A stretch of 64,000 nt of DNA, taken from positions 23,823,491 to 23,887,490 of the forward strand of contig NC_088310.1 in NCBI RefSeq assembly GCF_910592395.1, in the 5' to 3' direction. Positions within the stretch are counted from its first letter, which is position 1; each line of letters starts with the position of its first letter. Made by a program: the position numbers and the translations under genes. The notes beneath the pieces are model-generated. The model saw only the letters and a list, made by a program, of their open reading frames with translations. It did not search any database and was not told the origin of the DNA. This DNA comes from Lineus longissimus. Taxonomy: Eukaryota; Nemertea; Pilidiophora; Heteronemertea; Lineidae. Positions 27,301-39,084 of the stretch are shown here, piece by piece.

Positions 27301-30300
27301 AAATCATTTTATCAGAGCGAAGGAAGATTTGCTAATAGTTTAAATTAGTTAGCTCCACCTATGCCGGCTGCGTCCATGCCAAAACCAACACATTTGAATG
27401 GGAGTTTTTTCAAAAATCAAAAATTGTGTTTTCTACTCATTAGAGGGTCAGGGAGGTGAAATATAGCCATGAACAAAATCGGTTTTTTAGGAGGTCATGT
27501 CTTCCTACATGCGGAGTCATTTCGAACCGACTCCATGTCAGGTTGTGGATCTGTTGTCCACTGCACTTTACGACATGGTCAGTCACTAAGAAAGATACTC
27601 TTTTATCAAAGAGCATCTCCTGGAAAAGACCCGGAAAATGAGATCCAACAGATATCTCCCTATCTAACAACGGCCACCATAGCAATCAAAGGGAGTCACT
27701 GATGTTATCACTGAACGACAGAACGATAATAAATAGCTGATAAAGAAACCCGACATCAACCGAGGCGAATATATTGTAACTCAAAAAAAGGAAAAACAAA
27801 AAACAAAAATCCATGGAAACGAAAGGAATATAAGACTTCTGCCATATTTTATTCGTTGTGGTCTTCGTAAGGTGATGTGGGCGGATTCTTTTGTGCCATG
27901 TACTCCAGGTTGCAACTATTTCAATTTGATTATCATAAGGCTACTTTGCTTATTTCCACAAAGTAAGGCATGCAACCAAAGCGTAGAGAACTCTTTTAAG
28001 TAGATTATCCTCTTTGTAATGTAGAATCTTACCCGTCTCGTGACCAAATACGCAACCCAAAACCTTGCTGAATGTACCGATTTAAGGGCGTCATTGCTGC
28101 CAACGCTGCCGCCGAAGATCACCGGCCCAATGCTACATGTAATTCAACTGGCGGCGAGACCGGATATCTGAATGGTTTCCTAGCATATTGATCGATGAGC
28201 GGTGTGATCGATCGCTAGTCGCTCAAGGGAGATCAATAACGAATCAATGGACTCCAACGTCGTGTCAAATAGGACACTTTATGACCAGTTCCGGTGTCGT
28301 TCTGACAAGAAACAGTCCTAACTGTCACGAGGCACGCATCTGTCGCAACATTTACCGTTACCTTTCTACACCTTCTGCTTCGGCCGGGATTCATCAAGAT
28401 TACCGGAATCGTTCAGATTGGTGCTCATATGTTTCGAGATGAAATTTAATGATGTGCTGGTTTGCGAGGGGTGTATTTCGATCGCCTTCGCGATGATGCC
28501 GTTACATGTAGATGCATGAAAGAAGCTGTTTTCGATGACGAACGAAAAGAAGCTCTCTTTGAATACCAGAAGGAAACATTGTTCTGAAAGTGTTTGCTTC
28601 AAGCGACAAGTTAAAACACATCGTCATCAGCGTTACAAGACTATAGTTCCGTTCGGTACGTGGGCGCCTGCTGAATACAAATGATGATTAAATCGGAGAG
28701 GCAGCTCAGCCATGAACGGTTACATACGTGCCCGAACCTTTTGCAGTTGTTTTAAAACCCCAATCGCACATTTCAACGCGGTAATGAACCGAACGAAGTA
28801 ACGTATTGGCATTTCTAGCTTCTAATACATGTACTTTCCAACTGATTTAGGAGAATGTTGCAAGTCCTAAGTTAATTGGCTCATTCAGACTCAATTGCTT
28901 TACGACTTGTTTTAAGCATTTTTTCCTTCCAAACTTTAGTTACTTTTGCTATTTTATACACGCAAGTGACCTGTCTCACAGCGATGCACTACAGTTTCCT
29001 GGAACGCCATGGTTCAAAATTGTTTTTTTCAACATTTCTTTCTAATATTTGAAAAGAGTTCGGATCATATGGATGACGATGACTGTTTGCCAGTAGATAT
29101 TCAGACAGCGTGGTCAGGAAAGAATTCGATATATTGATCAACAAGTTAACTTCCAGTAGCATCCAGAAGTATTGCTTTTCCTAGGACGTAGTGCATTCTC
29201 GCGCAGACGTACCGTGAATGAATCAATCTTGCACTGAAATTTCGCATCACAAAATCAGCATCATGCTATCTCCTCTCCTACTCCTTCCCCGTAATGAAAG
29301 GAGTAAAAACCTGAGGCACGAACCAGGCAATATCCAATATTCTGATTGCTTTCTCCAAGAATCAATCCGTTCTCCTATAACGACATGTTATCCTATAAAT
29401 CAGCTTTCGATTTTTTTTTCTCCTGAAGACCAGCATGGTGACAGCGCCAATTTCGTGAAGTTATAACACAGGTTTATTGGAACTGATTGACATAAAGGGT
29501 GTTTTAAACTCATGCAACACAGGTCGTTAGTTGCTCCTCGCCACCATCCGGTGAATAGATGATATTTCTCCTGCTGAAACCAGGAGTCGACTGATATTGG
29601 CGTTCAGTCAGTCAGTTGTACACACGCTACGTGACATTTCACCATTGTCTTAGTATCTAGTATGCTTATTAATTGTAGCAGCCCCCCCCCCCCCGTACAA
29701 AAATATGTTTTTTATCGAAAGCCTGCAAATAACGCCTTGTGACTGGCTAAATCGACTACTTACCGGTGATGCAGAAACCAGCACTCCGTATTGGACAACA
29801 CGGCAAAAAAATCTCGCCAAATTCAGCTTTCGAAAATCCCTGAATTGATCGAGATTGATTTCATTTCTGATCAGAATGCCCAGCAATTAGCATTATCGAT
29901 GCATCCCTAGAGTTAATCAATTAACTTTCACTCCTGACAGCTAAGATACTAATTACGGAGGTCTCGACATATTAATTATTCTATGCGACTTGACGAAGAC
30001 ATCGTGTCGCCATGAAAGTGATTTACCGTGCTATTGATCTTTTTCGGGGCTTTGCATCAAAAAGGTCTTCAGCCCAAGTCTTCAGCCTTTATATCTAAGA
30101 GCGTTACTCTGGATGATGGGCTGACGATCGTTAAAAGATAACCGTTTATCGGAGCACACTACGTAAAACCATATGCACTACGGCAATTTCGTTATTGATC
30201 TTGACTTCGCAAATGTCGTACAATGTGTGTCTGGGGTACATGAAGACTCAAATTATTGGTCGATCGAGCTCTGGTGGGAAAAAAATCGATAACCATTTTT

Positions 30301-30960
30301 TAGTTCATTTCATACCCATATCGGTCTATCTTTATATATTTTTTGTACGTCCTGATTAAAGCGGGGGGGGGGATCAACTCCATATCTTCAGACTGAGTTC
30401 CCTCAACAGCTAGCCGGGCAACTACTGATATTCTTACGACAGTCAGTCAATGCCGCTAGTTAGCAAGCCCAACTGATGCATCTTAATTTAGGCTACTCTC
30501 GACTTATGCATGCGCATGATTCGGAGTACAAATGTCAGCCCAAATTTAATTAGCGGAGTGTCGGAGTGTCCCATGAGTGATGAATGAGCCTCAACGTGAA
30601 AATGTGCTCTCATGTTGCTCCAAGAGTCGTGGTCAGAATAATTTTATCGGTACGGATGGATGAACCTCGGTTAATACCGCTGACGTACCGGTGGTCAGAC
30701 TCTGGCCAATTTGACCATGCAGCGGGACTTGATCAATGGAAGCTAACTCTGAGAGGAAGTAATATACTCCTGGGCTGAAATGTTTGTTGTCTTGAATCTG
30801 TGCAGTCTATTTTAGTAGAGCTGATTTCTCGGCGATGGCATAGGACTAACCAATGATCTGTTTTGCCCCAGGTAGGAGAATGAAGTCCTATATCCGGTTT
30901 CACGATATTCCAAAATTCCATCGGTGTGATACATCATGCAATCACATTAAAAACTGTTTG
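21301..30960. other. Gene-poor stretch
   Basis: Nothing here is supportable as a gene. The longest frames are under 95 codons and without motifs. Homopolymer C at 29683-29694 and G at 30362-30371 are the only conspicuous features. Confidence 0.55.
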
Positions 30961-31127
30961 CCAGTAGTGGATCCAGAAATCTTTAGAATGGGTGGGATTA
31001 GTGAAGGTGCCATCTTGGAAACCAGGTTGGCCCTGACCAAGAAATAATTTGATTTATAAGTGTAAAATAAATATGTGGTTTTCCGGCCATCTCTGCGACC
31101 TGCAGCACTTGAAATCGTTTCTCTGTG

Positions 31128-31164
31128 GAGGCGGTTGGGGTGGGGGTGGGGGTGTGGGGGGGGG
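31128..31164 (+). repeat. G-rich tract, potential G-quadruplex
   Basis: Four runs of four or more G separated by single T or TGT lie between 31137 and 31164, preceded by a shorter GGAGGCGG stretch. This meets the usual sequence rule for an intramolecular G-quadruplex. No promoter or gene start could be tied to it. Confidence 0.55.
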
Positions 31165-31430
31165 ACTTGTTAAACTAAACCGATCTTCAAATAATCCATA
31201 AGGCCATTCTACCTTGCTGCAAAACTTATGATAAGTGGCTGCAGGTGGAATCAGAAAAGGCCGACCGTGTATTGGTATAAGTGGAGGCAGTGTAGTGTGT
31301 AAATCGAACTTTTCGAGAGTGATCCTCACGCTCAGAGACCGAAGGACGAGACACGCTGTGAAATGCTTTGATATGGCAACTTTTATTAGGCAAGTACATG
31401 TCTATATGAATACTGCAAAACTGGAAAATA

Positions 31431-31646
31431 ATAGGCAGGTTTCGCAATCCTGACGAACAACGAACTACGAAGGTCTGTCGACTCATAAAGTCCTTTGTAA
31501 ATTCATTTACGCGCAAAACGAATCATCTTCTGCACTACGTTGTACAAGGAATCGGGGAAATTGTCAAAGAAAGTCGTCTCTTAAGTGTATCACATACTTT
31601 ACTTCGTCGTTCGTAGCTCTTCGTGAGGATTGCGAAACCTGCCTAA
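31431..31646. mobile_element. TA-flanked MITE, 216 bp
   Basis: The left end TAGGCAGGTTTCGCAATCCT (from 31432) recurs inverted at the right end, where AGGATTGCGAAACCTGCCTA ends at 31645. The similarity continues inward through ACGAA and CTACGAA blocks to about 40 bp per side. Each end is directly flanked by TA (31429-31430 and 31647-31648), as expected for Tc1/mariner-type insertion. The interior has no transposase, so this is a non-autonomous element. A short 15-bp-period tandem stretch (CAACGCAACGTTTACC-like) follows it at 31650-31692. Confidence 0.7.
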
Positions 31647-31699
31647 TAACGCAACGTGTACAACAACGCAACGTTTACCACAACGCAACGTTACTGCTA

Positions 31700-33350
31700 A
31701 CGCCGCTCGGACAATCGGGCCAAGGGATCAGATGCGGGGTGGGGTGGAGGGTGTTGTAGTGTCGATAAGGATGGGAAGCGGTGGGGAGACAAATGCAAAT
31801 GGCAATGACACGATAACAATTGAACAATGTACAGGTCGCTTTCAAGGTGGCAAGAATCGATTGCCGAACAAAACAATGGCATAGTCGGTTAACACCAATG
31901 GAGCATTCTTATATTTTACCACAAAACCGCTCAATCAAAATGGTGCAGAGACTTAATATTGACGTTTATTGTCTTCAAGAGGAAATTGTTTCAAAACTGA
32001 TATGGGCCTAAAATATCAATCATATCCTACCTAAAACATTCTCTGGGCCTGCTGTTAAATTAGGCCTGCCTTAAGAAAAAGAAAGAAAAACTAATGCAGA
32101 TATTTTGAGAAAACTAAGCCTTTAGAGTAATGATATTGATCTACAACAAATTCCTCTTGAAAACAAATGATATGTCAATAAGGCGCGTCCGTGCATTATT
32201 TTGATTGATTAAATGTGGCACAAAAATGCAATGTCGAAACACTTTTTTGCTGTGACCGAGACAAGTACCCAGACTAATAACTCCATTGCTGTTGCACCTC
32301 GTGCTGTGAAATAGATCAGTCGTTATCACGTCAGAACCATCGCCAAAAGGCAAATTAATTGCCACATTGAAAACGGAACAAGAAATAGCAATGTTCTGGA
32401 TCAGCGAGAACATACACAAAGTGCTATTGATTTCAGCACAATGGGGATTAAGCACATTTTTTGCAAAGGTTCACTTGAAACAAAGAGTAACAATGTTTGA
32501 TTGAATTTTCATGAGAGTCAACCCAACATCATAAATTACAATGGTACATTCCGATAGGAACTGGTGTTCCCTGATCAGGACCCTTGACTTCTGGCCTGGA
32601 ATAGAAAGGGAAGTAACATTGAAATATACAAGTTTAGAAATGAAAGTGAGCGCTTTTCATGAGGTTTTTAGTTTTTTATCTTCTAATACAGCAGATCATG
32701 TATTATACGTCTATACATATGTTTATGTCTGTGACAGCCTCATTGGCACTAATAAGATGAATAAATTAAATTGAATTGTGTCAGGCAACGGTGGTCAACC
32801 TGCCTCGGGTTCACATGATGACGGACCTGAAACCTCATTTTTCATCAACTGTAGCCATCTTATCGAGTTTTATCTCATTTACCTCAATTGTGTTCCACAA
32901 ATCTAGCATCCTGAATATTTATCACCAACTGATGCGGGATGGGCAACTTGGTACCAAGGCCTGCTCTTACGATCCACCAGGAAACTTGTCCTCACACTGA
33001 TAACTTTCCACGCAGAAGTGGTTTCTGTCGCGTTTGCACGATAGTGAAACCACACGAGATAGAGCAATTATTCACCTGAAAAATTTGGAGACAATTCGAA
33101 TGCTGCTTGAGTCAACAATGGGCGATCTGTTCAGGAGAGGTCTTTCAAATCGCCCTTTGTTTCAAACCAACGAGAGCTGGACAGACAGTTCCAGCTGCTC
33201 GTTGCAGATTTCCTTTTTCCAATTCATCCATCGCTTTTTTTCTCGACCACACTTGCATAGTTATATTAACAGTCCGCATTATTGTTTGCTTATCATAAAT
33301 ATACTTAAAGGTCACGTGCAGGTCTTATTGGTAATTGCTGGGGTGAAACT
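31700..33350. other. Spacer without supported gene
   Basis: One minus-strand frame at 32141-32455 (104 codons) contains LPFGDGSD and NSNGVISLG, faintly like the start of a NIDO domain, but it is shorter than that domain and has no splice support. The plus-strand frame beginning at 33034 (145 codons) runs into the tandem repeat at 33356 and looks accidental. Confidence 0.4.
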
Positions 33351-33355
33351 TGGTA

Positions 33356-33434
33356 CTGCTGGACAGACTTACATGTCCACAAAACGCAGAATCACTGCTG
33401 GACTGATTTACAAGTCCACAAAACGCAGAATCGG
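33356..33434. repeat. Two-copy 39-bp tandem repeat
   Basis: A unit beginning CTGCTGGAC and ending GTCCACAAAACGCAGAATC occurs twice in a row with a few substitutions. Within each unit, a GGACA or GGACT motif near the start and GTCC near the middle give a weak local inverted repeat. Confidence 0.75.
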
Positions 33435-33650
33435 ACATGGACATCAATACCCCAGCAAGAACCCAATGTAACCCAAGAAAATAGGGCCGTTTATAATGTT
33501 TGAGACATGTTTATACAATAACAATACTGAAGCTATTGCCTGCAGTGACCTTGGTAATGATTTTTTGTGGGAGGGGCCAGGGACCGTGACTATTGATAAA
33601 GTCCTCACGATATTATATTCGTCAACAATTGGGCACAGACTTTCAGATAT

Positions 33651-33930
33651 TTTCGTGACTGACCTATATTACCAGTACAGTCCAATATATATTTCCTTTT
33701 TTCGTGACTGACCTCTATTACCAGTACAGTCCAATATATATTTCCTTTTTTCGTGACTGACCTCTATTACCAGTACAGTCCAATATATATTTCCTATTTC
33801 GTGACCGACCTATATTACCAGTACAGTCCAATATGTATTTCATTTTCGTGACTGACCTATATTACCAGTACAGTCCAATATGTATTTCATTTTTCGTGAC
33901 TGACCTATATTACCAGTACAGTCCAATGAT
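33651..33930. repeat. Six-copy 47-49-bp satellite
   Basis: Units start at 33651, 33700, 33749, 33797, 33844 and 33892. Each contains TTTCGTGACTGACC, then ATTACCAGTACAGTCCAATA. Copies differ by a few substitutions and by the length of the T run between units, consistent with slippage. No coding function is evident. Confidence 0.95.
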
Positions 33931-34229
33931 ACTATCATCGATATTTTTCGTTTAGTCTGTATATTATTCTAGGGCTGGGGTGGGGACGGGGAAATTCTCC
34001 AGTGACAAACTTTTTGATTTTGTCATTCTGGTAAAGAAAAACATGTCCTAAGAGGAAATTTATTCTCATAACTTTTTACAATGCTCGAAAAATGCTTTAA
34101 AAATGTACATGTGACGAGTCGCCACATGTACTGACTATACCTGTGGATCTGAATATATATATCATGATTGAAAACCTCGGGGAAATTAAACCAACTTGAA
34201 GACAAAAAGGGTTCCATGCCCTGGGTTTC

Positions 34230-35440
34230 CATGTACCGCGGACGATGCTAACGATAGGATTTAGCTGACAGTATTTGGCCACATCAACCCCTCCTGTCCA
34301 AAGACGCGGGGGTCGTCAGATCAATTTGAAACCGCCATGGACATCACTTCTTCCCCCTCACAAGTCGGTCGCGATGACCTCCATGTGCAAACCATATTGG
34401 CTGTGGATGCCCTGGTAACCCATGTCGCCTAACCCGACATAGCGCGCTGCCTGATTAGAAGTTACCGCCTCTGAGACCCAGGGTTGAGACACTGGGGTCT
34501 GCCCCTAGCTGACAGGTGGCTGGAGATCCATATCATAGAGCATACCAACCGTACATAACCGGCTGGACTGGTACACCCTATCAGGCTCAGACTCCCCAAC
34601 GGAGTCTATTGAGCGCAGCCGCAGCGCCAGTTAATATGGATGGATTTACGTCGTCAAATTTCTGTCGACCTGATGAGCATTCGTTCACGGCACACAGAGT
34701 TTATCGGGGTTGGGGGCGAAGAGACAAGACCAGGAACTCCTATGGGGTCGCGGGCGCAATGCAACCCGAGGAACGAGATGCACCCAAAGTACAAGCTCGA
34801 AAATAACTGGCTCATCTTTCGCCATAGGTATCAAGTATGAACCAATTTTACAGACAGGCGTCATTAACGTTGGGTAACACCTCACAAGGAGTAATGCCAA
34901 GCAGTTTTTATGACCTCATATTTAGCGAAAAGGTGTTACAATATTGATAATATATCAGATCCAATACCAGTCCCTTGACCAAACCCAACCATTTCTTGAA
35001 AGTTCAAGGGGGCGTCAGGGCTTCTGAAAGAAAAATTATTGGCATGATAGCTACAGTAGATAAATCGAAGTGATAGAAGGGCTAACTCGTTATCTGAAAA
35101 GGGTAAGCAGGCGTGTTGAGTGTTATAGTTACACGCAACAAGGTCACATATCCATCCATGGCCTGCAAGTGTCGCCAACCCAACACTTTTCTCAACTAGA
35201 GCTACATGTAGTTTTCTTCACGATCACTTGGAAGGGCGGCTGTATTTTCATTCTTAACTTCACATTATTTCTCCCACTTTTTTTGGGAATGAGACAAAAC
35301 CAATTGATCAGGTCGAGTTCAATCCATTGTTTTTCCTACAATTAATGACCTGGGCCATGATGCCATCCATGCCCGTTTCAAGAAATTCCTCTTGGTAGAA
35401 GGCCTATTTGATAGCAATCCTGTAATTGTCCCTACAGCAC
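34230..35440. other. Spacer with a more GC-rich block
   Basis: The segment 34300-34800 is visibly richer in G and C than its surroundings and carries an imperfect hairpin at about 34469-34501 (AGACCCAG against CTGGGGTCT). The frames here (34516-34806 and 34640-34840) show no domain I recognise. It may be a fragment of an unidentified repeat. Confidence 0.35.
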
Positions 35441-35461
35441 CCAGACAGTCCCTTTCACTGG

Positions 35462-35697
35462 CAGTGGTTCAAGGGGGGTACAAGAGCCCCGGTACAGGTG
35501 AGGGGCTACAAAAGCCCCGGTATGCAGTTGGATATTAAAATGGTAACAAAATGGCCAAAATTTATCTTCGCACACCATCTTTATACTTGTATAGGGGCTG
35601 TAGTTTAAACCCAATTGTGACCAGAATACACGGTCCTGCTGGAAGCCATTTTTGTAGGAACATATCTCATGCCAGAGTTGTCCCTTTAATACCACTG
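35462..35697. mobile_element. Possible hAT-like MITE, 236 bp
   Basis: The left end reads CAGTGGTTCAAGGGGGG and the right end, inverted, reads CAGTGGTATTAAAGGGAC. hAT elements commonly begin CAGTG or CAGGG. No matching 8-bp target duplication was found. Inside is a hairpin GGGGCT/AGCCCC at 35502-35518. There is no transposase. Confidence 0.3.
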
Positions 35698-36183
35698 AAT
35701 ACAAGAAGGGGCATCACTAAATAATGGTAATTTCATAACACAAGCCTGGGAACAACTGGCAGGGTTTATCAAAGCTCTGGGATGCCGATCTCCCATGGGA
35801 TAGGATACATTGATACTCGATCGCGGCACAGATAGCAACACCGAGATCAAATGAGACGATTGGTAATTTCTGCCATGTCTTTATGTAAATGTCTTTGAAC
35901 TACTTCGATTTTATGCCTCATCTTTCTGCGATGGTCAAGGTCCTCATCATACATATCACATGTCACAGTATCAAGGGCCGATTGGGTTCAGAGATAGAAT
36001 GTGTTATGAGCACGTGACCCATTGCGCCAAGCACGTGGCGTGTGACGTCATAAAACATGGCAGACATGACCGATCGTCTATTTCCTTGCTTCCAGAACGA
36101 TATAGTACCATAGATGGGGTATGGGCTAACAGTGGCCTCGTTGCAAAGGTCAGCTGAGCCGAGTGCGGAAATATTCAGGACAG

Positions 36184-36383
36184 CAGTAGCGGATTTAGGG
36201 TCACGCATCAATCATCCCTTTTTGTCAGAGAAATGAACTTTCAGGGCACCTCTGCTCAAGAATTGAAGATTTTTACAAACCCCTCGTTTTCAGGATTGCA
36301 CCTTCGGTTCTATTATGAGTTCTCATTGGTGGGCAGCCCCCCCCCCCCCCCGCTCCTTTCCCAAATTTCTGGATCCGCCACTG
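36184..36383. mobile_element. hAT-like MITE, about 200 bp
   Basis: The left end is CAGTAGCGGATTTAGGG (36184) and the right end, inverted, is CAGTGGCGGATCCAGAAATT (ending at 36383), followed inward by a long homopolymer C run at 36339-36352. Terminal CAGTGGCGG-type repeats are usual in hAT elements. The flanking octamers (CAGGACAG and CCACAGAG) match only partly, so the target duplication is uncertain. A similar single end, CAGTAGTGGATCCAGAAAT, lies at 30963 on the plus strand. Confidence 0.45.
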
Positions 36384-36389
36384 CCACAG

Positions 36390-38830
36390 AGATGAAACAT
36401 TTCATAAGTATACATGTATGTGTGGTCAAGGAAGTCTTCAAATGGTCTTTCGACTGAGAAAAATAACCTACCGTGATGGTGTTCACGTCGTATCTTGTCA
36501 TAAACCGGTTTGGCAGCTATGGTTGAGCAGCATAATGTGTGCTAGACATGACAACATGTCTGTTATCTGCAAAGAATGAAAATGACAAGATAAGATTGTA
36601 CACAGTATCAAACAATACTTGTAAAAGTTGTGGAGAAATCAGGCTGAACTTACCAATGCTGAACCAGCGCTTCAACCATAGAACATGTGCCTTGTTGGCG
36701 TCGACACAACTGAACGCTTGTGTTCCCAAAACCGGTCTGTCGTACCAGCAGCACAGCCAAATTCAACGGCCGTAATTAAGAACGTTACGTCTGAGAAATG
36801 ACCTAACCACAAATCTTTTCAAATTGTGATTTTCAATCAAATTAAATTGACCCATTCACCCATTTACCCATTGACCCATTCACGAAAATGCTCAAGATTT
36901 AACGCTGACGGGTCAAATGAATTAACCTCACAGGTGAAGTAATGAGCTCACGGTCGGATGAATACGAGTGGGACAGAAAGTGACATATCTTCGCTGAACC
37001 TTGACATTTATGGTATTTTCAAACGAGTCTACGTGACACAACATGATTGTTGAAATTTATAGCCAGAACTCATTTACACAATGCCAATGTTTTAAAATTC
37101 AAGTTCAATTATGCGCACATGTCGTCAGAGCGATTGAAAGTGTTTTTTAGTATCAGCAACTCTCTCGTAGCAATGAACCTTATTACCGCCTCTTCGTCAC
37201 GGATGTTTTTTATACCGCGGGAAATCACTCGTTTCGAGTATAGACATCCAGAAATGATTGTAGCTGACTGCGGCACGGGGTCGGGCCCTTGACACATCTT
37301 GAGAGTTCCCTAACGGTCCATTTCCATGATGAGTGATGATCTCGTCGCTTGGCTTAGGAGCATGTTTTTTCGTGATCCCCTTAGGGCACGTAAGAGAAAT
37401 CAATCTGACCTGCGGAAGGAAGGCTTCAACTCAAATCAAGGACAAATAGATGTAAACGTATCTTAGAATTGCTACATGTATAGCGGCAGGAATCTATGGC
37501 AATTCTTGATAAAGGTGATATCAGTGATCAAGAAATAGGACAATACTTGGTTCGGTTCTAAGAAAGAATCCTCGTCACTGCAACTACTCCTTTTTGTCTA
37601 AAGTCAATCTGATGCCCACTAACTGTCAGAATCCTGCTGATTCCATCCCATTAAAACTAAAACCACGATGGCTTCTAACCAAAATGAATAGCAGCGCAAG
37701 TCACCAGGGAGTAAATTGATCCAATTTTGAGAGCTTTGGGGTTGAATGCAAACTATTGGAATAAAACTGTTTCGAACATCTTCACAATGGCAAAAACTGT
37801 ATCCGTATGGGCACAGCCATCCAAATGGGAGATTTTCCATCTGGATTGGCGGATATCCGGATGAGCGCAGTGCAGTTGCCTGCCACCAGGCTGAGCGTGA
37901 TTGTTGAAATAAACCCGGGCCTTTCTTGTAAAGATAAATCTCAACAACTTTTAAAAATCTCGTGATTTACAGTGATAAACTCCAATCTTGACAAATTCAC
38001 CTGACCTATCCCTCTAACGACCATCTGTCTTCTTCAGCAATGCAATCTCTTACGGCTGAACTGATAATCAAGCCCGGGTGCGCCTTATCAGGACCATCTT
38101 TAATCAAGTATGTTTAAGTAATTGACTGTCAAAGAACTCAATTTTCTCCTGCTTCAAATTGAAATCTCATGTCATTGGGACTAAACGGACATAGGTCAAT
38201 TGATATGCTCTAAGGTGAACGAGCAGATGATGTTTCTTAATGGGTTCAGGTGGAATTGACTCCAGGAAGATGGCTACTGGTCACGATTTGGGTATGCCTC
38301 CCGGGATTGAGATTGAGCTGGAGAGAGGCTCGTCTTGCCGCGAAAGGTTGTCGCCTCAGGCATGACAAGAGATAACACATCAGCCATTTCGAGATTTCAA
38401 AAGGCAACACTGTTGATATATGTTGACGAATTGTCCAATAGGAAGCACTCAGTCATGTTTCTGCGATGCGCTGATTAAAACGTGACCTCTTTCAAGGTCA
38501 CCGTACATAGATTTTTCATTAATGGCGTTTTCTCACTTTTTCGACCTCAATGACTTCAAGGAGACTCCCGAAAACGCAGTTACTTAACTAACTTAGTTTT
38601 TACGCCATTCTCACAAAACCAGCTGTTTTTAATGGTATTTGACAAACATATGATCTCCTTGACTTGGTTGGGTGTCAGCTTCATCGTCTGACATGCCGTG
38701 ATGTCATGTACATTATACATATAGTTTGTGAACCGAATCGACGCTTTTTTCAAATAAATCATGATATTTACTAAAATTTCCTATGCTTTCTCTCTTTTCA
38801 GGTAAGTGTGATTGGTAATGGCTCATATTC
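36390..38830. other. Spacer without supported gene
   Basis: No supportable gene. A short ACCCATT-type tandem stretch lies at 36848-36882. Frames at 37047-37292 and 37619-37947 are unrecognisable and overlap on opposite strands. Confidence 0.5.
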
Positions 38831-38837
38831 GGCACTT

Positions 38838-39080
38838 GAGAACGGTAAAGTATAATGGGTAAGAGTCAACTACATGTATAATGGTCCGACAGAGTATCAT
38901 AGGTCACAATTAGGTATCTTTGATGTCGGAGAGAGGACGGTAATGTATAATGGGTGACGGTAAAATAAAATGGGTGACGGTAGAATATGATTTTTTAGGG
39001 TAAAGCAAAATGATGACGGTTAAGTACGTGTATAATGGGTGACGGTAAAGTAAAATGGTTGAGGGTAACGTATTATGTAA
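38838..39080. repeat. Degenerate short tandem repeat
   Basis: About eight degenerate copies of a roughly 20-bp unit of the form GGGTGACGGTAAAGTAAAAT, in which the ATGGGTGACGGTA core is best conserved at 38951-39050. Copies are interrupted by unrelated segments, indicating age. Confidence 0.75.
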
Positions 39081-39084
39081 ATTG

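Noticed and set aside
33034-33471. 145-codon plus-strand open frame
   Set aside because: It runs into the 39-bp tandem repeat at 33356, which repeats STKRRI in the translation. No recognisable domain.
34516-34840. Two overlapping plus-strand frames in a GC-richer block as a reverse transcriptase piece
   Set aside because: No reverse transcriptase, endonuclease or gag-like motif could be seen in any frame.
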